From positions 62,001 to 126,000 of the forward strand of contig NZ_JAFVLN010000014.1 in the NCBI RefSeq assembly GCF_017377775.1: 64,000 bases of DNA. The letters are read 5' to 3'. This DNA comes from Streptomyces sp. VRA16 Mangrove soil (lineage in GTDB: Bacteria > Actinomycetota > Actinomycetes > Streptomycetales > Streptomycetaceae). Shown piece by piece: positions 41,322-50,137 of this stretch (positions are counted from its first letter, which is position 1; every line of letters starts with the position of its first letter). The position numbers were made by a program, and so were the translations under genes. Under the pieces are notes generated by a model. The model searched no databases. It was not told where the DNA came from and saw nothing but the letters and a program-made list of their open reading frames with translations.

Positions 41322-42609
41322 CTGGGCGGGGAACGTCGTCTCCCGTCCCGCGCGCGAGGTGACGCCCGCGTCGGTCGAGGAACTGACCGCCGCCGTGCGC
41401 GCGGCGGCGGCGGACGGCCTCAAGGTCAAGGCCGTCGGCACCGGCCACTCCTTCACCGCGGCGGCCGCGACCGACGGTGTGTTGATCCGTCCTCAACTGT
41501 TGACCGGTATACGCACCATCGACCGGGAGAACGGCACGGTCACGGTCGAGGCCGGTACCCCGCTCAAGCGTCTCAACATGGCTCTGGCCCGTGAGGGCCT
41601 GTCGCTCACGAACATGGGCGACATCATGGAGCAGACCGTCTCCGGCGCCACCAGCACCGGCACCCACGGCACGGGCCGCGATTCGGCCTCCATCGCCGCG
41701 CAGATCAAGGGACTTGAGCTGGTCACGGCGAGCGGTGAGCTGCTCACCTGCTCCGCTGACGGGACCGACGAAGAACGCGCGGTCTTCGCCGCCGCCCGGA
41801 TCGGCCTGGGCGCCCTCGGCATCGTCACGGCGATCACGTTCGCCGTCGAGCCGCTCTTCCTGCTCACCGCGCGCGAGGAGCCGATGGGCTTCGACCAGGT
41901 GCTCGCGGACTTCGACGAGCTGCACGCGGAGAACGAGCACTTCGAGTTCTACTGGTTCCCGCACACCGGCAACTGCAACACCAAGCGCAACAACCGCAGC
42001 GCGGGCCCCGAGGCGCCCGTGTCGGCGATCAGCAGCCTGTGGGAGGACGAGATCCTCTCCAACGGTCTGTTCCAGGTGGTGAATTCGATCGGCAGGGCCG
42101 TGCCGGCCACGATTCCGGCCATCGCCAAGATCTCCAGCAAGGCGCTGTCGGCCCGGACGTACACCGACATCCCCTACAAGGTCTTCACATCTCCGCGCCG
42201 GGTGCGCTTCGTGGAGATGGAGTACGCGGTTCCGCGTGAGGCCCTCGTGGAGACGCTGCGCGAGCTGAAGTCCATGGTGGAACGCTCGAACCTGCGCGTC
42301 AGCTTCCCCGTGGAGGTCCGCACCGCCCCGGCCGACGACATCGCGCTCTCCACCGCGTCCGGCCGGGACAGCGCGTACATCGCCGTCCACATGTACAAGG
42401 GCACCCCGTACCAGCGGTACTTCACCGCCGCCGAGCGGATCTTCACCGCGCACGAGGGGCGCCCGCACTGGGGCAAGGTGCACACCCGCGACGCCGAGTA
42501 CTTCGCGCAGGCGTACCCGCGCTTCGGCGAGTTCACGAAGCTGCGCGACCGCCTGGACCCGGACCGCCTGTTCGGCAACGCCTACCTGCGCCGGGTCCTC
42601 GGCGACTGA
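41272..42609 (+). CDS. FAD-linked alditol/aldonolactone oxidase (D-arabinono-1,4-lactone oxidase family)
   Basis: A 445-aa vanillyl-alcohol-oxidase-fold enzyme. KAVGTGHSFTAAAATDG contains the His that carries covalent FAD in Streptomyces alditol oxidase. VEAGTPLKRLNMALAREGLS and GATSTGTHGTG form the rest of the FAD domain. YWFPHTGNCNTKRNN and RPHWGKVH are the C-terminal ALO-domain motifs. It oxidises a polyol or sugar lactone with O2, giving H2O2. The ATG follows CGGGGAGGAACTACCG inside the 3' end of the MFS gene, suggesting that the transporter moves the substrate or product (inference). Confidence 0.92.
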   Translation: MSTAQTGSKKSSEAWRNWAGNVVSRPAREVTPASVEELTAAVRAAAADGLKVKAVGTGHSFTAAAATDGVLIRPQLLTGIRTIDRENGTVTVEAGTPLKRLNMALAREGLSLTNMGDIMEQTVSGATSTGTHGTGRDSASIAAQIKGLELVTASGELLTCSADGTDEERAVFAAARIGLGALGIVTAITFAVEPLFLLTAREEPMGFDQVLADFDELHAENEHFEFYWFPHTGNCNTKRNNRSAGPEAPVSAISSLWEDEILSNGLFQVVNSIGRAVPATIPAIAKISSKALSARTYTDIPYKVFTSPRRVRFVEMEYAVPREALVETLRELKSMVERSNLRVSFPVEVRTAPADDIALSTASGRDSAYIAVHMYKGTPYQRYFTAAERIFTAHEGRPHWGKVHTRDAEYFAQAYPRFGEFTKLRDRLDPDRLFGNAYLRRVLGD

Positions 42610-42623
42610 CCGCGCCCCGGGGG

Positions 42624-43919
42624 CTACTCCCCCGACGTCTGCGCGCCGGTGTCACCGGTCGCGCCGGTCTCCGCGCCCGCGCTCTGCGACGGGGTCGGCG
42701 TGGGCGTCGGGGTCGACGACGAACCGTCGTCGCCTGAGCCGGCGCCGGTGTCGGACCCGGAGCCCGTGTCGGAGCCGGTGTCCGAGCCGCTCCCGGTACC
42801 GGAGTCGCTGCTGCCGCTCGGCGTCGGCGTGGGCGACGAGTTGCCGTCCGTGGCCGGGTCGTCGCCGTTCTGCGTGCCGTTGCCCGAGCCGGTGCCGCTG
42901 TCGTCGGAGGGCGTCGGGGAGGTGCCGGTCGACGGGTCGGTATCGCTGCCGGACGACGCGTTGTGCCCCTTGAAGGCGTCGCCGATCGTGGTGCTCCTGC
43001 CGTCGCCGCTGAAGCTCTGGCCGCTCACCAGCTCGTACGTGGTGATGCCGCCCATGGTGACGCCGAAGACGAGGGCCGCGGCGATCAACGGCCGCTTCCA
43101 GCTCTTGACGCGCGCGCGGTGAACGGTGCCGTCGGTGAACTCCTCGTCGGCGAACTCCGGGTCGGCGGGCGCCCGTCCGGAGCCTTCGCCCACGGGGCGC
43201 AGCAGGCGCGTGGCCTCGTCCACGGGCCCGGCGTCGAGGAGTCGGGTCCTGTCCGGGTCCGCCGGGCCCACCGTGCCGAGCATCCGGGTCGCGTCGTCAC
43301 CGACGCCCATGGCGGTGCCGGCTCCGGTGTCGACGCCGGGTTCGGTGTCGGTTCCGGCCAGCAGATCGGCGACCGCGCCGGTGTCGAGCAGCTGTGTCCT
43401 GTCGGACTCGGCCGCCGAACCCGCGGCGGTCCCACCGGCGCCGGTGACCGCCTGCGGCAGCACGGTCGTCGCGTCGGCGTCCGCGGTCACCGGCCTGCCC
43501 CAGGTGGTGGTGGCGGGCACCGCGCCCGGCGCGGTGCGCGGCGCGGGCGGCCTGTCGCCCGTGACCATGGCCCGCGTGGCGTCCATGGAGGCGTCGGAGC
43601 GGAACGTGCGCGGGACGGGGCGTCCCTCTGCCGTCACCGGGACCTGCCGCCCCTTGGGCTTGGCGGTCACGGCGACGTCGCGTATCTGCTCTCCCGTACG
43701 GCGGAAGAAGTGCTGGAAGACCGTGCCGCCACAGGTGGCGAGGGCGCTGACCACGCCGGCGCCCAGGATCGTCCCGTAGACGCCGAGACCGGAGGCGAGC
43801 TTGGCGGCCACGACCGCCGCCACCGCACTGCCCGCCACCTGAGGCACGCTCAGATCCAGCCGCTTCTTCTCCTTGGGCTCTCCCTGATCGTCCTTGGAGT
43901 TTTCCGGCTTTTCGCCCAT
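42624..43919 (-). CDS. Membrane protein with repeated Thr-x-x-Leu motifs and Ser/Thr-rich extracellular tail
   Basis: A 431-aa protein of unrecognised family. Charged N-terminus (1-24), a helical hairpin (about 26-72), a cytosolic segment (73-275), one membrane helix (276-297: RPLIAAALVFGVTMGGITTY) and an external tail of about 130 residues made of Ser/Thr/Gly/Asp/Pro repeats. The cytosolic segment carries six related motifs: DATRAM (Thr115), DATTVL (Thr151), DRTQLL (Thr175), DATRML (Thr211), DRTRLL (Thr225) and EATRLL (Thr237). Five have Leu three residues after Thr, the FHA-binding pattern, so they could be Ser/Thr-kinase targets. Located between the oxidase and sepH; convergent with the oxidase. 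Confidence 0.7.
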   Translation of the reverse strand: MGEKPENSKDDQGEPKEKKRLDLSVPQVAGSAVAAVVAAKLASGLGVYGTILGAGVVSALATCGGTVFQHFFRRTGEQIRDVAVTAKPKGRQVPVTAEGRPVPRTFRSDASMDATRAMVTGDRPPAPRTAPGAVPATTTWGRPVTADADATTVLPQAVTGAGGTAAGSAAESDRTQLLDTGAVADLLAGTDTEPGVDTGAGTAMGVGDDATRMLGTVGPADPDRTRLLDAGPVDEATRLLRPVGEGSGRAPADPEFADEEFTDGTVHRARVKSWKRPLIAAALVFGVTMGGITTYELVSGQSFSGDGRSTTIGDAFKGHNASSGSDTDPSTGTSPTPSDDSGTGSGNGTQNGDDPATDGNSSPTPTPSGSSDSGTGSGSDTGSDTGSGSDTGAGSGDDGSSSTPTPTPTPSQSAGAETGATGDTGAQTSGE

Positions 43920-44440
43920 CTCCCGACCTGTCCTGCCTTTCTCAACATCCCACTTGTTTCATGTGGAAGCTCCCGAGGCTACGTGAACTTCCTGTGTCAC
44001 ATGAGATAGGGACGTATGACAGGAGTCACCAGTTCCAGTTCTGCAGATTTCGTGAAGCACGCCACGCACTTCCGCCATGAATCGGGCACGGCCGATCGAC
44101 GCCCCATGCCCAACTCCCACCCCCTGTGAGAAGTTGAGCGGCGTGCCGATCCACGCAAGTGGCCCGAATGGAGTACTGTTGCGAGCCCTGGGTCCGGTCT
44201 CCCGCCAGGGTGTACCGGGGCCTTCCAGGACCGCCGGGAGGGGGCTCGTTGCACAGGGTGACGAACTCGGTCACTTAGCGTTGCGAATAGGTAACCGTGC
44301 CATAACGGCGATCTTGGGTCCATGCCCGACACGCCGGGCAACTCGGCAAGGTTGTGGCAGGCTGCACCCGGGCAGGCCACACTCGACTAGCGGAAGCAGC
44401 GACGCACGTGACGTCGGCAGGCACCACCCGGGAGGTCCCC
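43920..44440. promoter_or_regulatory. 521-bp region between the Thr-repeat membrane protein and sepH
   Basis: Both flanking genes are transcribed away from it, so it must hold two promoters. A candidate sepH promoter is TTGCGA at 44281-44286 and TAACGG at 44303-44308 (16-bp spacer). A minus-strand frame at 44026-44274 (GTG start, 82 codons) has only moderate third-position bias that fades in its second half and is not called as a gene. No RNA gene was recognised. Confidence 0.4.
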
Positions 44441-45511
44441 ATGCCCGAACTGCGTGTCGTGGCCGTCTCTAACGACGGCACACGGCTGGTGCTGAAGGCT
44501 GCGGACAGCACGGAGTACACGCTTCCGATCGACGAGCGCCTCCGGGCCGCCGTGCGCGGCGACCGTCCGCGTCTCGGCCAGATCGAGATCGAGGTGGAGT
44601 CCCACCTCCGCCCGCGTGACATCCAGGCCCGGATACGAGCAGGCGCGTCCGCGGAGGAAGTCGCCCAGCTCGCCGGTATTCCGGTCGACCGCGTACGCCG
44701 TTTCGAGGGCCCCGTGCTCGCGGAGCGTGCGTTCATGGCCGAGCGGGCCAGGAAGACTCCCGTGCGCCGTCCGGGCGAGACCACCGGCCCTCAGCTCGGC
44801 GAGGCGGTGCAGGAGCGACTCCTGCTGCGCGGCGCCGACAAGGAAACCGTCCAGTGGGACTCCTGGCGCCGTGACGACGGCACCTGGGAAGTCCTGCTCG
44901 TCTACCGGGTCGCGGGCGAACCGCACTCGGCGAGCTGGACGTACGACCCGCCCCGCAGGCTCGTCCAGGCCGTGGACGACGAGGCGCGCTCGCTGATCGG
45001 CGAGAGCGACGACATCGGCGCGCCCGAGCCCACGTTCCCGTTCGTGCCGCGCATCGCACGGCTGCCCAGGGACAGGCCGCTCGACCGCGCCCTGGACCGG
45101 CAGTTGGAGCGCCCGGCACCCCCGGAGCCGCCCGCGGAGGACAACCTCCCGGCGATCGCCTCCTCCTCGGAGCGCGACTCGCTGACCAGCCTCCTGGAGG
45201 CGGTGCCCAGTTACCGCGGCGACATCGTGGTGCCCGACCGCCCGACGGCGGCGCCCGAACCGCCGCAGGAGGAGCCGGAGCCGCCCGCGGCCGCCGAGGT
45301 CGAGGAGCCGCCGGCGCCCGCCGCGTCGGCCGGCGCGGGAGCCGCGTACGCGGACGTGCTGATGCCGCGTTCCGTGGCGGGCCACCGGGACCGCCTGACC
45401 GGCACCACCGACCGCCAGGCGGAGGCCGACGGCGTCCGACCCGGGCGCCGGGCCGCGGTGCCGAGCTGGGACGAGATCGTGTTCGGCACGCGCCGCAAGA
45501 AGCAGGACTAG
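44441..45511 (+). CDS. sepH: Septation protein SepH
   Basis: A 356-aa cell-division protein. The N-terminal DUF3071 domain (PELRVVAVSNDGTRLVLKAA) contains a helix-turn-helix: IRAGASAEEVAQLAGIPVDR. QWDSWRRDDGTWEVLLVYRV and SASWTYDPPRRLVQAVDDEA follow. A long Pro/Glu/Ala-rich linker leads to the conserved C-terminal patch PSWDEIVFGTRRKK. SepH binds FtsZ and stimulates its assembly during Streptomyces sporulation septation. The start is chosen at MPELRV because CGGGAGGTCCCC lies just before it; a GTG 11 codons upstream is also open. Confidence 0.95.
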   Translation: MPELRVVAVSNDGTRLVLKAADSTEYTLPIDERLRAAVRGDRPRLGQIEIEVESHLRPRDIQARIRAGASAEEVAQLAGIPVDRVRRFEGPVLAERAFMAERARKTPVRRPGETTGPQLGEAVQERLLLRGADKETVQWDSWRRDDGTWEVLLVYRVAGEPHSASWTYDPPRRLVQAVDDEARSLIGESDDIGAPEPTFPFVPRIARLPRDRPLDRALDRQLERPAPPEPPAEDNLPAIASSSERDSLTSLLEAVPSYRGDIVVPDRPTAAPEPPQEEPEPPAAAEVEEPPAPAASAGAGAAYADVLMPRSVAGHRDRLTGTTDRQAEADGVRPGRRAAVPSWDEIVFGTRRKKQD

Positions 45512-45543
45512 GCAGGACCGGCCCGCACCCGTAGGTACGTGGA

Positions 45544-45576
45544 GAGGGCCCGGGGCGTTCAGCGCCGTGGGCCCTC
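45544..45576. terminator. Hairpin terminator between sepH and the sulfurtransferase gene
   Basis: GAGGGCCC at 45544-45551 pairs with GGGCCCTC at 45569-45576, with an imperfect inner stem (GGGGCG/GCGCCG) and a short loop. It lies between two convergent genes and can act in both directions. Confidence 0.65.
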
Positions 45577-45596
45577 AACCGCGTACCGGGGAACGG

Positions 45597-46454
45597 CTAC
45601 TGAGGGTCCGGGCCCTTCGCCACCGGGCGGGACTCGTCCGCCGACCACTGCGACCACGAGCCGACGTACAGCTGCGCGTCGATCCCGGCGACCGCGAGCG
45701 CCAGGACCTCGTGGGCGCCCGAGACGCCGGAACCGCAGTAGACGCCGACCTGGCCGGGGTCCCCGGTCGCGCCGAGGGCCTTGAAGCGCTCGGTGAGGAC
45801 GTCCGCGCCCAGGAAGCGGCCGTCGGGGGCGACGTTCTCGGTGGTCGGGGCCGACACCGCGCCCGGGATGTGGCCGCCGACGCGGTCGATGGGCTCCACG
45901 TCGCCCCGGTAGCGCTCGGCGGCTCGGGCGTCCAGGAGGAGGCCGGAGCGGGCCAGCGCGGCCGCCGCGTCCGCGTCGAGGAGGCCGGTGGCACCGGGTG
46001 CAGGGACGAAGTCGCCCGGTTCCGGCGCCGGAGTCGCCGTCTCCAGAGGTCCTTCCCAGGTGGGCAGGCCGCCGTCGAGGACCCGCACGGACGGGTGACC
46101 CGTCCAGCGCAGCAGCCACCAGGCGCGGGCCGCGGCCCAGCCCTGGCCGCCGTCGTAGACAACGACGTCGCGGTCCGCCGACACGCCCGCTGCGCGTACG
46201 GCGGCACCGAACACGGCGAGGTCGGGAAGGGGGTGGCGGCCGGTTCCGGGACCCGCCGCGCCGGCCAGCTCCCTGTCGAGGTCGATGAAGACCGCGCCAG
46301 GGACGTGACCTGCCGCGTACTCGGCCCTGCCGTCGAATTCCGGGGCGCCCGAGGCCTTCGCGAGGCTGAGCTGCCAACGGATGTCGAGCACGACGGGAGG
46401 CCGCTCCCCCGCCAACTCGCTGTCAAGTTCGGATGCGGTGATGATGGCATTCAT
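45597..46454 (-). CDS. Sulfurtransferase with two rhodanese domains (3-mercaptopyruvate type)
   Basis: A 285-aa tandem rhodanese protein. The first, inactive domain has VVLDIRWQL and YAAGHVPGAVFIDLDREL. The second has LLDARAAERYRGDVEPID, GHIPGAVSAPTTENV and the active loop VYCGSGVSGAHEVLAL, with the catalytic Cys in CGSGVS. A Gly after the Cys fits 3-mercaptopyruvate sulfurtransferase better than thiosulfate sulfurtransferase (CRKGVT). The second of two nearby ATGs is used because AAGGATGG then stands at normal spacing. Divergent from the VOC gene across an inverted repeat. Confidence 0.9.
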   Translation of the reverse strand: MNAIITASELDSELAGERPPVVLDIRWQLSLAKASGAPEFDGRAEYAAGHVPGAVFIDLDRELAGAAGPGTGRHPLPDLAVFGAAVRAAGVSADRDVVVYDGGQGWAAARAWWLLRWTGHPSVRVLDGGLPTWEGPLETATPAPEPGDFVPAPGATGLLDADAAAALARSGLLLDARAAERYRGDVEPIDRVGGHIPGAVSAPTTENVAPDGRFLGADVLTERFKALGATGDPGQVGVYCGSGVSGAHEVLALAVAGIDAQLYVGSWSQWSADESRPVAKGPDPQ

Positions 46455-46509
46455 GAGGGCCATCCTTGCTCATGGTCTGGCCGGAGCGGCCCGGTTCGGA
46501 TAGCGTGCT

Positions 46510-46533
46510 CGATCGACTACGCAGCGTCGATCG
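46510..46533. promoter_or_regulatory. 8-bp inverted repeat in the sulfurtransferase/VOC divergent promoter
   Basis: CGATCGAC at 46510-46517 and GTCGATCG at 46526-46533 are perfect inverted copies around eight bases. It lies 56 bp upstream of the sulfurtransferase start and about 200 bp upstream of the VOC gene. The geometry fits a dimeric repressor such as TetR or GntR; the regulator is unknown. Confidence 0.45.
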
Positions 46534-46736
46534 GTCGGACACGGACGGGTCACGGCGCGGCAACGTCCGCGAAACACCGTTTCGGGCATCCTCTGCGGGA
46601 GTCCGGCGGTCTCGGCGCGGTCAGGAAGCGCCGCGCGGCACGGGGTGCCACCATCAGCACGGGCGCGATGCGACACATGGGAGCCCTGGTGAGGGCCCGA
46701 GGGTTCTGGCCCGAGAAGTCCGAGGAGAGAGTGACG

Positions 46737-47513
46737 ATGACCGAGGCAGCAGCCCGGCGCGTACCCGGCACGCCCTGCTGGGTGAGCCTGATGGTGCACG
46801 ACATGGCGGCGACGCAGGACTTCTACGGGGCACTGTTCGGCTGGGAGTTCAGGCCAGGACCACAGCAGCTCGGCCCCTACGTCCGGGCCCTCCTCGACGG
46901 CGCGGAGGTGGCCGGCATCGGCCAGCTGCCACCGGACCGTCATCTGCCGGTCGCCTGGACGCCGTATCTGGCGGCGGACGACGTGGACACGGCGGCCGAG
47001 TCGGTGCGGCACTGCGGCGGCACGGTGGGCGTCGGCCCGCTGGACGCCGGTGAGGCGGGCCGGCTGGCGATCGCCTCCGACCCGGTGGGCTCGGTGTTCG
47101 GCCTGTGGCAGGCGGCCGCGCACCTGGGCATGGCGGTGACCGGGGTGCCCGGCTCGGTGGCGTGGAACGAGCTGGTGACGTCGGAGACCGCGAGCGTCGC
47201 CAAGTTCTACCAGGCGGTCTTCGGATACGCCGAAGAGGCCGTCGTCTCCGCCGACTTCGACCATCTGACGCTGCGCCTGGAGGGGCACCCGGTGGCGTCC
47301 GTGCACGGGGTCGGACACGCTCTGCCCCGCGACCGCGGCTCGCACTGGATGACGTACTTCGAGGTCTCCGACGTCGACGAGGCCGTGGAGCGGGTCGCCG
47401 ACCTGGGCGGCCATGTGGTCAGCCCGGCCCGGGACGGCTCGCACGGGCGGGTGGCGACGGTGGCGGATCCGGAGGGGGCGCGGTTCGCCCTGGTGGCGTC
47501 GCAGGGCGAGTGA
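46737..47513 (+). CDS. VOC family protein with two glyoxalase-like domains
   Basis: A 258-aa protein of two VOC (glyoxalase/bleomycin-resistance) modules. The first begins PCWVSLMVHDMAATQDFYGA with LFGWEFRPGP, and ends near IASDPVGSVFGLWQA. The second begins VAWNELVTSETASVAKFYQA with VFGYAEEA and ends ATVADPEGARFALV. Family members bind metals and act as lyases, dioxygenases or antibiotic-binding proteins; the role here is unknown. GAGGAGAGAGTGACG precedes ATG; a GTG two codons upstream is a less likely start. Confidence 0.87.
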   Translation: MTEAAARRVPGTPCWVSLMVHDMAATQDFYGALFGWEFRPGPQQLGPYVRALLDGAEVAGIGQLPPDRHLPVAWTPYLAADDVDTAAESVRHCGGTVGVGPLDAGEAGRLAIASDPVGSVFGLWQAAAHLGMAVTGVPGSVAWNELVTSETASVAKFYQAVFGYAEEAVVSADFDHLTLRLEGHPVASVHGVGHALPRDRGSHWMTYFEVSDVDEAVERVADLGGHVVSPARDGSHGRVATVADPEGARFALVASQGE

Positions 47514-47604
47514 ACGGTCGGCCGGCCCGGCCCGCGGCCCCGCAGGTTCGGTGGTCCGGGGTGAATCCCCGGCCCGTGAACGCAGTTGGCAGGGCGGGCC
47601 CGGC

Positions 47605-48255
47605 TCAGGCCGGAGCGACGGGGAGCATCTCCGGTGACAGGGCGGCCGCGTGGGCCGCCGCGCTGGTCATGCGCTTGCGGTGGTGGCGTCGGCACAGCAC
47701 TTCGTAGCCGACCTCGCGGTCGGACTCGGCGACGTCGCCCACCACGACCTGGGCGCCTTCCACCACCATCTCGCCGCCCACCGTACGGGCGTTGTGGGTG
47801 GCACGGGCGCCGCACCAGCACAGGTTCTCGACCTGGAGGGTCTCCACCCGGTCGGCCAGTTCCAGCAGGCGCTGCGAACCGGGGAAGAGCTTCGCGCGGA
47901 AGTCGGTGGTGATACCGAAGGCGAAGACGTCCAGGTCCAGGTCGTCGACGATCCGGGCGAGCTGGTCGATCTGGTCGGCGCCGAGGAACTGGGCCTCGTC
48001 CACGATCGCGTAGTCGATCCGCTCGCCGCCGGAGAGCTGGGTGACCGCGTAGGCATACAGGTCCAGGTCCGCCGCGGCCTCGACCGCGTCGGTGACCAGC
48101 CCGAGCCGCGACGACAGCTTGCCCTCTCCGGCCCGGTCGTCGCGGGTGAAGATGAGCCCCTGCAACCCGCGCGCGGCGCGGTTGTGCTCGATCTGCAGCG
48201 CCAGGGTCGACTTCCCGCAGTTCATCGTTCCGGAGAAGAACACCAGCTCGGACAT
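47605..48255 (-). CDS. tdk: Thymidine kinase
   Basis: A 216-aa TK1-like thymidine kinase, phosphorylating thymidine with ATP for dTTP salvage. FFSGTMNCGKSTLALQIEHN contains the P-loop (9-17), YAIVDEAQFLGADQIDQLA the Walker B region with the catalytic Glu, and LCWCGARATHNARTV plus EVLCRRHHRKR the zinc ligands and lasso loop. The alkaline-phosphatase-like gene ends on the far side at 48313, giving a 57-bp gap on the same strand, so the three genes DUF5998, phosphodiesterase and tdk may form one transcript. Confidence 0.95.
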   Translation of the reverse strand: MSELVFFSGTMNCGKSTLALQIEHNRAARGLQGLIFTRDDRAGEGKLSSRLGLVTDAVEAAADLDLYAYAVTQLSGGERIDYAIVDEAQFLGADQIDQLARIVDDLDLDVFAFGITTDFRAKLFPGSQRLLELADRVETLQVENLCWCGARATHNARTVGGEMVVEGAQVVVGDVAESDREVGYEVLCRRHHRKRMTSAAAHAAALSPEMLPVAPA

Positions 48256-48312
48256 GGGGAGTTGAGGACCTTTCGGATCAGCGCGGGGGGGTGGGGCGAG
48301 GCGGGCAGGCGG

Positions 48313-49500
48313 TCAGGAACGGACTTCGAGCAGCGGGACGAGCTGCTCCGCCGGGGTCATCGAGCCGTGGTTGCCGACCATCGCGGACTCCTTCGGCTCG
48401 TTCTCGGAGGCGATGATGACCACGTCGTCGCGGGCCGCGGCGATCACGTCGCCGAGCCTGTCGTACACCCGCCGGTCGACCTGCGGCCCGAACCAGCCGG
48501 CGGCGATCGCCTCGTCGCGCGACGCGATCCAGAACTGCTCGCCGAGCACCTCGCGCCACACGGCCAGCACATCGCCCTGGGCGCCGGGAACCGCGTACAC
48601 ATGGCGGGCCCGGCCCTCGCCGCCGAGCAGCGCGACGCCCGCGCGCAGCTCCCAGTCCTCGTCGAAGTCGATCCGGGACTGCTCGTCGAAGGGGATGTCG
48701 ACCATGCCGTGGTCGGCGGTGATGTACAGGGCGGCGCGCGGCGGCAGCTGCTCGGCGAGGCGCTGGGCGAGCCGGTCGACGTACATGAGCTGGCCGCGCC
48801 ACGGGTCGGAGTCGACGCCGAAGCGGTGCCCCTTGCCGTCGACCTCGCTGTAGTACGTGTAGACCAACGACCGGTCCCCCGCGGCCAGTTGCTCGGCGGC
48901 CAGGTCCATGCGGTCCTCGCCGGACAGGCGTCCGTAGAAGGTGCCGCCGCTGAGGGCGATCTTCGTGAGGGGCGTCGACTCGAAGGCGGGGGCGGAGACC
49001 TGCGCGGTGTGCACGCCCGCGGCGTGTGCGCGCTGGAAGATCGTGGGGTACGGCTGCCAGGTCTGCGGCTTCGTCCACGGGTTCCAGCGGAGCTGGTTCA
49101 TCAGCTCGCCGGTGTCCGGATTGCGCACCGTGTAGCCGGGCAGGCCGTGGGCGCCGGGCGGCAGGCCCGTGCCGACCGAGGCGAGGGAGGTGGCGGTGGT
49201 CGCCGGATATCCCGCGGTGATGGGGCGGCCCGTGCCACCGCGTGAGGAGCCTATGAGCGAGTGCAGGAACGGGGCCTCGTCCGGGTGCGCCTTGATCTGC
49301 TCCCAGCCGAGCCCGTCGATGAGGAAGACACAGGCCCGGTCGACCGGGGAGAGCTCGCCGATCGCGGGGGTGCAGTCGGGGACGCCGAGGTGGGCGCCGA
49401 GGGTGGGCAGCAGGTCCGCGAGGGATCCGGTGCCGTACGCCGGGACGGGAGCGGAGTGGACGGGCAGCGGCTCTACGTCGTCCCAGGCGGCCTGCGTCAT
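48313..49500 (-). CDS. Alkaline phosphatase superfamily phosphodiesterase / nucleotide pyrophosphatase
   Basis: A 395-aa protein of the type I phosphodiesterase/nucleotide pyrophosphatase family. CVFLIDGLGWEQIK gives the first metal Asp; GYPATTATSLASVGTG carries the nucleophilic Thr; TYYSEVDGKGHRFGVDS the next Asp and His; YITADHGMVD the Asp-His pair; and MVGNHGSMTP the last His. All metal-ligand positions expected for a two-zinc enzyme are present. No signal peptide is seen, so it is cytosolic. The substrate is unknown. Its ATG overlaps the DUF5998 stop by one base (TGATG). Confidence 0.9.
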   Translation of the reverse strand: MTQAAWDDVEPLPVHSAPVPAYGTGSLADLLPTLGAHLGVPDCTPAIGELSPVDRACVFLIDGLGWEQIKAHPDEAPFLHSLIGSSRGGTGRPITAGYPATTATSLASVGTGLPPGAHGLPGYTVRNPDTGELMNQLRWNPWTKPQTWQPYPTIFQRAHAAGVHTAQVSAPAFESTPLTKIALSGGTFYGRLSGEDRMDLAAEQLAAGDRSLVYTYYSEVDGKGHRFGVDSDPWRGQLMYVDRLAQRLAEQLPPRAALYITADHGMVDIPFDEQSRIDFDEDWELRAGVALLGGEGRARHVYAVPGAQGDVLAVWREVLGEQFWIASRDEAIAAGWFGPQVDRRVYDRLGDVIAAARDDVVIIASENEPKESAMVGNHGSMTPAEQLVPLLEVRS

Positions 49501-50087
49501 CAGCGTCCCGCGTCCGCGGTGGCCTCGGACAGGGACTGGGCGAAGGCGAGGGCCTGGCGCACGGTCTCAGGACCGTCGCCCGCCTCGCTGACGCGCAGGC
49601 TCAGGTCGTCGGCCGTCGAGCTGCCGGTGTAGCCGTGGTCCGCCTCGCAGTTGGGGTCGCCGCAGGCGGCGGGCTCCAGGTCGAGACGGGAGACGGCGCC
49701 CCAGCCGATGGTGAGGACGACCTCGCGGGGGAGCGTGCCGGGGACGTACTTCTCCGGGTTCGCCACCACGCGGCTGAGCACGACCGAGGAGATCCGGCCG
49801 AGCTTCACGGACTCCGTGGACGTCGTCGCGTACGGGGTCGGGGACGTGCTGTCGGCCGCCTGCTCGTCGGTGTGGCTGACGATGAAGCGGGTGTCGGTCA
49901 GGACCAGGACGGTGACATGACGGCGGACCTCGTTCGCGTCGAACGTGGTCTCCTGGTGCACGAGGTACGACGAGATGGGCTCGCCGCCGACCGCGGCCTC
50001 CACCGCCTCGGCCACGAGGGCCGGGTAGTAGCCGCTGCGCTCGATCGCTGCGCGCAGCCCTTGGGTCGTCGTACTGGTCTTGGCCAT
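49500..50087 (-). CDS. DUF5998 family protein
   Basis: A 195-aa soluble protein conserved in Streptomyces. ALVAEAVEAAVGGEPISSYL, VHQETTFDANEVRRHVTVLV and LTDTRFIVSHTDEQAAD suggest a small beta-rich domain; SRLDLEPAACGDPNCEADHG has a Cys pair that may bind metal. Function unknown. The ATG at MAKTSTTTQ follows AGGATGGACACC. It starts the likely DUF5998-phosphodiesterase-tdk unit; a DnaA-box-like sequence lies 42 bp upstream. Confidence 0.82.
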   Translation of the reverse strand: MAKTSTTTQGLRAAIERSGYYPALVAEAVEAAVGGEPISSYLVHQETTFDANEVRRHVTVLVLTDTRFIVSHTDEQAADSTSPTPYATTSTESVKLGRISSVVLSRVVANPEKYVPGTLPREVVLTIGWGAVSRLDLEPAACGDPNCEADHGYTGSSTADDLSLRVSEAGDGPETVRQALAFAQSLSEATADAGR

Positions 50088-50128
50088 GGTGTCCATCCTA
50101 AGGCCCGGGAAGAGGCCGCCGGTGCGCC

Positions 50129-50137
50129 TGTGGATAA
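50129..50137. promoter_or_regulatory. Isolated perfect DnaA-box-type 9-mer
   Basis: TGTGGATAA, which reads TTATCCACA on the minus strand, equals the high-affinity DnaA box. A degenerate copy (TTACACAGA) follows at 50139-50147. It lies in the DUF5998 promoter region, upstream of its ATG at 50087. A single box may titrate or allow DnaA control of the downstream genes, including tdk. Confidence 0.4.

Noticed and set aside
44026..44274. 82-codon minus-strand frame upstream of sepH
   Set aside because: GTG start without ribosome site, G/C at third positions falls in the second half, and no domain is seen. Kept only as a note on the gap.
47514..47604. Terminator between the VOC gene and tdk
   Set aside because: CCGGGG-TGAAT-CCCCGG gives only a 6-bp stem, too weak to call.
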